Positions 1 to 5,652 of a DNA stretch of 8,670 nucleotides are shown here, in pieces. The stretch's first letter is position 1. Each line of letters begins with the position of its first letter. The translations under genes and the position numbers were made by a program. The stretch is from the NCBI GenBank assembly GCA_938021455.1, contig CALIGP010000418.1, positions 1-8,670 of the forward strand. Direction: 5' to 3'. The stretch is from an uncultured Lewinella sp. (GTDB lineage: Bacteria; Bacteroidota; Bacteroidia; Chitinophagales; Saprospiraceae). The notes beneath the pieces were generated by a model. The model saw only the letters and a list, made by a program, of their open reading frames with translations. It had not been told where the DNA came from and made no database searches.

Positions 1-1
1 T

Positions 2-346
2 AGCGTTTCAATGAATGGCCAGACGGTAATCACCGATGCCTTAAGTACGACTAACGGTGGTGACGGAGATGTACCAGGCCACTTAGCGGCGACCAATCAA
101 GGCGGTTACAACTTCCAGTGGAAGTACAATTCGACTTCCTCTACCTCTGAGGGCGTTTTTGAAGTTGATGACATCGTCATCTACTCTTCTGATTCAGGAA
201 CTGAGATAGTGGTTTTCGAAGATGACTTCCAGGGTTACACAGCAGGTGATAATCTAGATCCTGCGGATGCTGATGGGAACCCCATAAATGCTGATTCCGT
301 ATACCACCCTAACTGTTCTGAAGTAACGGTTGGTGAAGATCAGTAA
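2..346 (+). CDS. C-terminal fragment of an unrecognised extracellular protein, possibly with a lectin-like (concanavalin A/LamG-type) module
   Basis: The reading frame is open from the window edge (codons from base 2) to the TAA at 344-346, so the gene begins outside the window. The ATG at 11 is probably an internal methionine, not the start. About 114 residues are visible. They are acidic and rich in Gly, Asn, Thr and Ser, with no membrane segment and no Lys/Arg-rich end, which suits a secreted or surface protein. A segment rich in aromatic residues (GGYNFQWKYN) leads into VFEVDDIVIYSS, the kind of closing strand seen in LamG/concanavalin A-like sandwich domains. It is followed by FEDDFQGYTAGDNLDP, which resembles the opening strand of such a domain, yet the protein stops about 35 residues later. 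There is no type IX sorting tail, so any anchoring would have to come from an N-terminal lipoprotein signal outside the window. The position just upstream of a susCD pair suggests a glycan-related role, but I do not recognise the family and assign no function. Confidence 0.7.
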   Translation, partial: SVSMNGQTVITDALSTTNGGDGDVPGHLAATNQGGYNFQWKYNSTSSTSEGVFEVDDIVIYSSDSGTEIVVFEDDFQGYTAGDNLDPADADGNPINADSVYHPNCSEVTVGEDQ

Positions 347-400
347 GCTTTAATTAGCAGACTACGATATTAATGGAACTTTAAGTTCATATACCTAGGT

Positions 401-431
401 GAGGAGCGTCTGTTCAGGCGCTCCTCATTTT
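401..431 (+). terminator. Intrinsic terminator of the upstream gene
   Basis: The arms GAGGAGCG (401-408) and CGCTCCTC (419-426) pair perfectly. The stem extends inward by a T-G wobble and two further pairs (409-411 with 416-418), leaving the tetraloop GTTC. A short T-rich stretch (ATTTTAT) follows. It lies 54 bases after the stop codon at 344-346, so it fits termination of the upstream transcript and separates that gene from the susCD unit. Confidence 0.8.
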
Positions 432-680
432 ATACTATGCAATGCTTACTGCCTTTTTCGCATTGCGAGCTATCCTACGATAGCTGATTTACCGTTAAGT
501 CATCATGTCACCAGTATTAGGATTACGCGCATTAATGGCGGAGTCTATTATAAATCAAATACTAGTACAGTGTGCTAAAGATTTTTCAGCTGTTAAAACA
601 GCGATTATCTTGATTGGCCGTTGCACCTCTAAAGGGGCGGCATGAACAAAAAGGTCATAAAAAAACACCGCGGGCAGTCC
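432..680. other. Gene-free intergenic stretch with small dyads
   Basis: No convincing coding frame is present on either strand. The stretch contains three short inverted repeats: GCAATGC/GCATTGC at 439-445 and 460-466; AGCTATC/GATAGCT at 468-474 and 479-485 with a 4-base loop; and GCTGTT/AACAGC at 589-594 and 597-602. None is followed by a T-run on the plus strand, so they are not obvious terminators. They could be structural or protein-binding sites, or chance. No tRNA, CRISPR or mobile element ends were seen. Confidence 0.5.
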
Positions 681-723
681 TGACGTCAAATTTTGGTGAT
701 TACTAAGAAAAAGAACCAAAATT
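681..723. promoter_or_regulatory. Candidate operator: inverted repeat abutting the susC promoter
   Basis: A perfect 9-bp inverted repeat, AATTTTGGT (689-697) and ACCAAAATT (715-723), has half-sites separated by 17 bases. The second half-site ends one base before the -33 element of the proposed promoter. The first is directly preceded by the 8-bp palindrome TGACGTCA (681-688). The size and position suit a dimeric activator or repressor controlling the susCD unit. This is inference: no regulator gene is in the window, and regulator families used by such loci (hybrid two-component, GntR, AraC, LacI) cannot be told apart from this site. Confidence 0.45.
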
Positions 724-724
724 A

Positions 725-756
725 TTTGGCTGAGAAATTGGAACGCCTTAAATTGG
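725..756 (+). promoter_or_regulatory. Candidate Bacteroidota-type promoter for susCD
   Basis: TTTG at 725-728 and TAAATTGG at 749-756 are separated by 20 bases. The Bacteroidota primary sigma consensus is TTTG, about 19-21 bases, then TAnnTTTG; here five of the six defined positions of the -7 box match. This predicts a transcript starting near 762-766 and a leader of about 95 bases before the susC ATG at 858. The box overlaps the palindrome TGGTTAACCA (754-763). A second, poorer candidate (TTTG at 812-815 with TATTTATT at 833-840) would leave an almost absent leader. Confidence 0.5.
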
Positions 757-857
757 TTAACCAGTTAAGTGTTCGTCCTTGTAACTTAAGATGAGCTTCT
801 ACTAAAGCGATTTTGCAACAAAAAAAACCTGCTATTTATTACTTTAAATAATACTAT

Positions 858-3800
858 ATGAATTACTCTTTACAAAATTTTGCTGGGCGTACACATCGGG
901 TGTTAGGCCTCCTTGTTATGTTCATATGCTTGGTTACAACAAGTGCCTATGCACAAGGAACCATTACTGGTCAAGTTACCGATGAGAGCGGTGAGAGTTT
1001 AATCGGAGTTACCGTTAGGGTGCAGGGAACTACCACCGGTACAGTTACCGATATTGATGGAAGTTTCAGCTTAGAAGTTCCTGCTGACGCAACCTTAGAA
1101 CTTTCGTATACTGGGTTTGAATCTCAAGCTATTCCCGTTAATGCGCAAACCCGCTTCGATATTATACTACGAACAAGTTCAACGTTACTGGACGAAGTTG
1201 TTGTAGTCGGCTACGGTAGTGTTCAAAAGAGTGACATTACGGGTAGTGTTGCTTCGGTGAAAGCCGAAGATATACAAGCTTTCCCCGTATTAAATGCTGG
1301 CCAAGCACTCCAAGGCCGTGCAGCCGGGGTATCCGTTCAGACACAGAATGGTGGCGAGCCTGGAGCCGGTATTTCAATTCGGGTACGCGGTACTTCATCG
1401 CTGAGTGCAGGAAGTGATCCATTGGTTGTAGTGGACGGTTTTGTTGGTGCTTCCTTTCCACAACAAAATGATATTGAATCCATAGAAGTATTGAAAGATG
1501 CATCTGCAACAGCTATTTATGGTTCGCGAGGATCAGGAGGAGTTATTCTGGTTACTACTAAGAAAGGTAAGTCTGGAAAACCAACCGTTGAGCTCAATTC
1601 TAGTTATTCCTTTCAGGAAACGACGAATAGACTGGACTTGCTGGATGCAAGAGGATTTGCTGAGTATCAAAACATGATCCGTACCAATGCTGGGGATGCT
1701 CCTTATGCTCAGGGATCAGCTAATACAGATTGGCAAGACGAAATTTACAGAAATGGAAGTACACAAAACCACCAAGTCTCCGTTTCTGGAGGAGGGGATA
1801 ATGTTAATTACTATATATCTGGTACTTACTTTAATCAGGAAGGAATCGTAGTTAATTCTGATTTTGAAAAGATTCAATTTCTGGCTAATGTAGATGCGCA
1901 AGTCAGTAAAAGGCTAAAAATTGGATTGAATACTATCTCTAGCCGGAGTCAACAAAATGGTGTTTCGACCCAATCTACTGGAAGTGACCCCGTTGGTTCT
2001 GTAAACGGAGGAGGAGATGACGTTGTAGCCCTGGCTTTCAGGTTCTCACCGGATGTGGGAAGGTTTAATGATGACGGAAATTTCTCTCAAAATACCGTTG
2101 GAGACGACATCGAAAATCCATGGGCGGTTGCTACACAAATAACGAATCAAACTAAAACAGATAATGCAAGAACGAATCTGTACGCTGATTTCGAGATACT
2201 TGAAGGTCTGAGTTTCAAAACTACCTTAGGTTACCGGACTCAAAATGGTACAGAAGGATATTTCAAACCAGAAACCTTTCTTCTTTCTGCTGGTGGAGCA
2301 TTTTTGGAATCTGTAAAGAGAACAAATTTGCTTAATGAGAATTACCTAACGTATACCAAACCAGTCGGGCAAGGTAATTTGACCTTATTAGCCGGTCATT
2401 CATACCAAAAAAACACCACAGAAGGACTTGAAGCAGGTGCTCGAGAATTACTGACTGATGTGTTCTCATTTTACAACCTGGAAGCAGGTCAGATCGATCA
2501 GCGTGACGTTGATTCTCGTTTCTCAGAGTCTGAAATTGAGTCTGTCTTTGGACGATTGAATTTCGACTGGCAGAACAAATACCTAATTACTGCTACCGTT
2601 CGTAGAGATGGTGCATCAAACTTTGCGGCAAACAATAAGTACGCCATATTCCCATCTGTTGCTGTAGGTTGGAAGGTTTCACAAGAAAACTTTTTAGTTG
2701 ATAACCCGACGATATCTAACCTCAAACTAAGAGCAAGTTATGGACTAACGGGTAATCAAGCCATCGGCCCTTACCAGTCTCTTGCGACCTATCGTGTTCA
2801 ACCTCCCACAGAAGTTGACGGTGCTTTTGGAGTAGATCTCGCTCGCGAAGACAATCCAGACTTAAAGTGGGAAACTGCATACCAGACAAATATCGGATTG
2901 GACCTAGGATTGTTCGAAGGCCGGATAGCGATTAGCGCAGATTACTACAACATCGATACAGAAGATCTGTTAGCAATAGACAGAGCCTCAAGCTTTTATT
3001 TAGGAACATCTGACTTAGACGTCCTAAGAAATGTAGGTTCGATTAACAATAAGGGGTTTGAATTTTCTTTAACTTCAACGAATATCAACAGAGCGAACTT
3101 CAGCTGGAAGAGCAACTTTAACTTGTCAATAAACAGGAACGAAATTGTGGAAATCTCTTCTGGAACACAATTTGGCAGCGGCGCTCCGGGCTATTTTGCC
3201 GGCGGTTTGACTTATGTATTGGATGAAGGTAGCCCAATTGGACAGTTTTGGGGATTAGATTACCAAGGCGTATACCAAGGAGGAGCTATTCCTGAAGGAA
3301 CAGCCTTAGAAGGTGGATCTTTCGATGGAGACGGAAACGCCATTCCTGGAGAGCCATTATTCGCAGAGGTAGCGGATGAAGATGGTAATTTTGATGGTAT
3401 TATTAACGACGGTGATCGACAGGTTATCGGTGACCCAAACCCTGACTTTACTTTTGGTTTCAGTAATAGCTTCTCCTATAAAAGCTTTGATCTGAATATC
3501 TTTTTCCAAGGTTCCGTAGGTGGGGACATCTACAACCTTACCGCTGTTCAACTGTATAATGGTGACAGTAATGGATTGACCGATGTGTTGAATTCCTGGA
3601 CGCCGGAGAACACAAATACGGACATTCCCCGTGCGGCAATCAGAGGTAGAGAACGGTCCTCTCGCTTTGTAGAAGATGGAAGCTATTTAAGGCTTAAAAA
3701 CATTGCCTTAGGTTACGCTTTGCCATTGGGTGCCATACAGAGATTAGGGTTTAGTTCCGCCAGACTATCAATAAGCGCGCAGAACATACTAACCTTTACC

Positions 3801-3944
3801 AATTATTCTGGATTGGACCCTGAGGTGAGTTACTTTGGTAGCGGAGGAGAAAGTGGTGGAGATGCTAATGTTGTTCAAGGACATGATTTTGGGAATTACC
3901 CCAACTTGAGGTCCGTCACCGTTGGTGTTAATTTGAAATTTTAA
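858..3944 (+). CDS. susC: SusC/RagA-type TonB-dependent outer-membrane transporter
   Basis: Outer-membrane channel that imports glycan oligomers using the TonB-ExbBD system, working with the SusD lipoprotein encoded 28 bases downstream. At 1028 residues it has the full length usual for the family. Visible order: signal peptide (about 1-32, hydrophobic core LGLLVMFICLVTT, cleavage after SAYA); carboxypeptidase-regulatory-like beta-sandwich (about 34-110, opening GTITGQVTDESGESLIGVTV); the family motif LDEVVVVGYG (111-120); plug domain (about 122-236, with VRGTSSL, PLVVVDG, IESIEVLKDASATAIYGSRG); then the beta-barrel. Typical barrel motifs are NPDLKWET near 667, GIINDGDRQVIGDPNPDFTFGF near 847-868, and DGSYLRLKNIALGY near 937-952. 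The protein ends in a Phe after an alternating strand (VGVNLKF), as outer-membrane barrels do. The ATG at 858 is chosen because it directly precedes a normal signal peptide. The symbol denotes the family; alginate as substrate is inferred from the neighbouring lyase, not from this protein. Confidence 0.95.
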   Translation: MNYSLQNFAGRTHRVLGLLVMFICLVTTSAYAQGTITGQVTDESGESLIGVTVRVQGTTTGTVTDIDGSFSLEVPADATLELSYTGFESQAIPVNAQTRFDIILRTSSTLLDEVVVVGYGSVQKSDITGSVASVKAEDIQAFPVLNAGQALQGRAAGVSVQTQNGGEPGAGISIRVRGTSSLSAGSDPLVVVDGFVGASFPQQNDIESIEVLKDASATAIYGSRGSGGVILVTTKKGKSGKPTVELNSSYSFQETTNRLDLLDARGFAEYQNMIRTNAGDAPYAQGSANTDWQDEIYRNGSTQNHQVSVSGGGDNVNYYISGTYFNQEGIVVNSDFEKIQFLANVDAQVSKRLKIGLNTISSRSQQNGVSTQSTGSDPVGSVNGGGDDVVALAFRFSPDVGRFNDDGNFSQNTVGDDIENPWAVATQITNQTKTDNARTNLYADFEILEGLSFKTTLGYRTQNGTEGYFKPETFLLSAGGAFLESVKRTNLLNENYLTYTKPVGQGNLTLLAGHSYQKNTTEGLEAGARELLTDVFSFYNLEAGQIDQRDVDSRFSESEIESVFGRLNFDWQNKYLITATVRRDGASNFAANNKYAIFPSVAVGWKVSQENFLVDNPTISNLKLRASYGLTGNQAIGPYQSLATYRVQPPTEVDGAFGVDLAREDNPDLKWETAYQTNIGLDLGLFEGRIAISADYYNIDTEDLLAIDRASSFYLGTSDLDVLRNVGSINNKGFEFSLTSTNINRANFSWKSNFNLSINRNEIVEISSGTQFGSGAPGYFAGGLTYVLDEGSPIGQFWGLDYQGVYQGGAIPEGTALEGGSFDGDGNAIPGEPLFAEVADEDGNFDGIINDGDRQVIGDPNPDFTFGFSNSFSYKSFDLNIFFQGSVGGDIYNLTAVQLYNGDSNGLTDVLNSWTPENTNTDIPRAAIRGRERSSRFVEDGSYLRLKNIALGYALPLGAIQRLGFSSARLSISAQNILTFTNYSGLDPEVSYFGSGGESGGDANVVQGHDFGNYPNLRSVTVGVNLKF

Positions 3945-3972
3945 ATGAGTCATTAAAAAAGAACTGATTAAG

Positions 3973-5523
3973 ATGAAAAACATTAAACTTTTATTCACGC
4001 TGATACTAGCTTTATCCGTTGCAGCGTGTTCGGACTTAGAGGAAAATGCGATAAGTCAATTGAATCCGAGTGAACGGAGTCTTGACTTAGAAACGGTAGA
4101 GACTACCATTAATGGCGCTTACGGTAATTTAAGTGCCAGGGCATTCCTGTCTCGTGCCCTGGGCCTGACGCTTATGTTACGATCAGATATGGTTGACATA
4201 GGCAACCCTACTACTTCGCCGATAAGAATTGAACATGATCAATTTACGGTTGCAGCTGATAATGCATTGATCTTAAACCCGTCCAATCCCGAAAGAAGTT
4301 TTTGGCCTCGACTCTATCAAATGGTCAGAGGAGCCAATGAGACCCTTAGGGAGTTAGAGCAGCTTGATGGGGAAGATCCTGCTACGGTAAATGAAATCGC
4401 TGGCAGAGCACGTTTCATCAGAGCTTATGCCTACTATCATTTGGTTAGGCTCTTCGGTGACGTACCTTACCTGGACGATCAAACGTTGACTGCGGACGCC
4501 TCCATTGCGCCAAGAACATCAGCAGAAACCGTATATCAGGCCATCATTGCAGATTTCGAATTTGCTAAAGCGGCCTTACCAAATACGCGAGCAGACAGAT
4601 CTCTTCCTGGTAAAGCGGCAGCAAGTGCTTTTCTTGCCAGTGTCTACTTAACGCGTGGAGAATACCAAATGGCCTACGATGAAGCCACTGACGTGATCGA
4701 CAACGCAGGTACGTACGACTTGGCATTGGAACCAGATTACCGTAATATCTTCCATGCCGTGAACACCGATGCGTCTAAGGAGCCAATATTTGTTATTGAC
4801 TTCGTAGCAACCAATGTAGGTGATGAGTCAAGAGATTACTTAGCCGCCTTTACCGGTTTCTACGGCCAGGCAACTTACTACGCCACCGGCGGATGGTCGG
4901 TTATGGTACCTGCTCAGGCAGTTTATGATACTTGGGATGACGGAGACTACAGAAAAGAGGTCAATTTTGATGCAGAAGCTCTTGATAACGCTGGAAATTT
5001 ACTTCCGTTTACAAACTTTTCCAGCACGGATGGCCGTAATGTGAATCGTCCATATATTTCTAAGTACACGGCCATGGCGGGTGATACGCCCATAGCAAAT
5101 ACCAGCGGCCGGGACTCGGATTCTAATTACCAGCTGATGCGTTATGCTGAGGTGCTTCTAATTGCAGCGGAGGCTGCCATTGAATTGGGAAGAACCGCAG
5201 AGGCTGATGGTTGGATAAATATGGTTAGAGAAAGAGCCAGAAATGGTGATGGATCTGCTGCGCCCAGCGCTGTACCTGCTAATATTAGCGGGGCTACCAT
5301 TAACGATGTTCTAGAAGAAAGAAGGTTAGAACTTGCCTTTGAACAAAAAAGATGGTATGACATCGTCAGAAGACGAATGGGCGCTGAGGTATTTGGTCCT
5401 AATGGCTTCGAAACCGAGCTTATGGGTACACAAAACTTTGACCCATCCAGAGATTACTTGCTGCCAATTCCTCCCCTGGAAATTACGAACAACCCTAACC
5501 TGACACAGAATCCGGGTTACTAG
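3973..5523 (+). CDS. susD: SusD/RagB-family surface glycan-binding lipoprotein
   Basis: Lipid-anchored protein that caps the SusC channel and captures oligosaccharides at the cell surface. The N-terminus has a lipoprotein signal: basic MKNIK, hydrophobic LLFTLILAL, then lipobox SVAAC with the lipidated Cys at residue 19. The acidic SDLEE right after it resembles the surface-export signal of Bacteroidota lipoproteins. The helical TPR-like core is visible at about 143-166 (RARFIRAYAYYHLVRLFGDV), and the family C-terminal part includes RYAEVLLIAAEAAIELG (390-406), VLEERRLELAFEQKRWYDIVRR (446-467) and the family ending YLLPIPPLEITNNPNLTQNPGY (495-516). The length of 516 residues is normal, and nothing is truncated. 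It follows susC by 28 bases with no terminator between, so the two are almost certainly cotranscribed. No clear Shine-Dalgarno site precedes the ATG, as is usual in the phylum. Binding specificity cannot be read from sequence; alginate oligomers are inferred from context. Confidence 0.95.
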   Translation: MKNIKLLFTLILALSVAACSDLEENAISQLNPSERSLDLETVETTINGAYGNLSARAFLSRALGLTLMLRSDMVDIGNPTTSPIRIEHDQFTVAADNALILNPSNPERSFWPRLYQMVRGANETLRELEQLDGEDPATVNEIAGRARFIRAYAYYHLVRLFGDVPYLDDQTLTADASIAPRTSAETVYQAIIADFEFAKAALPNTRADRSLPGKAAASAFLASVYLTRGEYQMAYDEATDVIDNAGTYDLALEPDYRNIFHAVNTDASKEPIFVIDFVATNVGDESRDYLAAFTGFYGQATYYATGGWSVMVPAQAVYDTWDDGDYRKEVNFDAEALDNAGNLLPFTNFSSTDGRNVNRPYISKYTAMAGDTPIANTSGRDSDSNYQLMRYAEVLLIAAEAAIELGRTAEADGWINMVRERARNGDGSAAPSAVPANISGATINDVLEERRLELAFEQKRWYDIVRRRMGAEVFGPNGFETELMGTQNFDPSRDYLLPIPPLEITNNPNLTQNPGY

Positions 5524-5545
5524 TAACCAATATTAAACTTCTTCT

Positions 5546-5635
5546 AACTGGATATCAGCACTACGCGGACCCCTCAGTTTCTCCAATTGCTTCAACGGGA
5601 GAACAGGTTCCGTTGCTGATATCCAGTTTTTTTTT
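5546..5635 (+). terminator. Long-loop hairpin with T9 tract between susD and the lyase gene (terminator or attenuator)
   Basis: A perfect 15-bp inverted repeat (5546-5560 with 5614-5628, core GGATATC/GATATCC) encloses a 53-base loop and is followed by nine consecutive T (5627-5635). Inside the loop, AACGG (5594-5598) and CCGTT (5610-5614) form a second hairpin that shares base 5614 with the outer stem. An alternative pairing is CTCC (5581-5584) with GGAG (5598-5601). The stem starts 22 bases after the susD stop, and the T-run ends 17 bases before the lyase ATG. No good promoter is visible between hairpin and ATG. The likely role is partial termination that keeps lyase transcript below that of susCD, or an attenuator; full termination would require a hidden promoter. 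Confidence 0.7.
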
Positions 5636-5652
5636 GAATAAATATTCTTTTT

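Noticed and set aside
439..485. Two adjacent short inverted repeats after the first terminator, considered as a second terminator or a repeat element
   Set aside because: The stems are only 7 bp, have no T-run on the plus strand, and occur once in the window. They are too weak to call beyond a mention.
612..640. GCCG...CGGC element with an internal CCTCTAAAGG, considered as an attC-like recombination site
   Set aside because: The pairing is short and imperfect, there is no integrase-type core pair or cassette gene, and the flanks show no recombination boundary.
1237..1509. 90-codon minus-strand open frame opposite the SusC plug domain
   Set aside because: It is antisense to conserved plug motifs, and its translation is rich in His, Leu and Arg with no family resemblance.
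3945..3953. The 9-base palindromic word ATGAGTCAT in the susC-susD gap, repeated at 8534-8542
   Set aside because: Two copies of one near-palindromic 9-mer in 8.7 kb can arise by chance. One copy is part of a hairpin stem and the contexts differ, so no shared regulator is claimed.
3945..3972. Possible promoter or terminator between susC and susD
   Set aside because: The 28-base gap has no TTTG/TAnnTTTG pair and no stable hairpin. It fits simple cotranscription.
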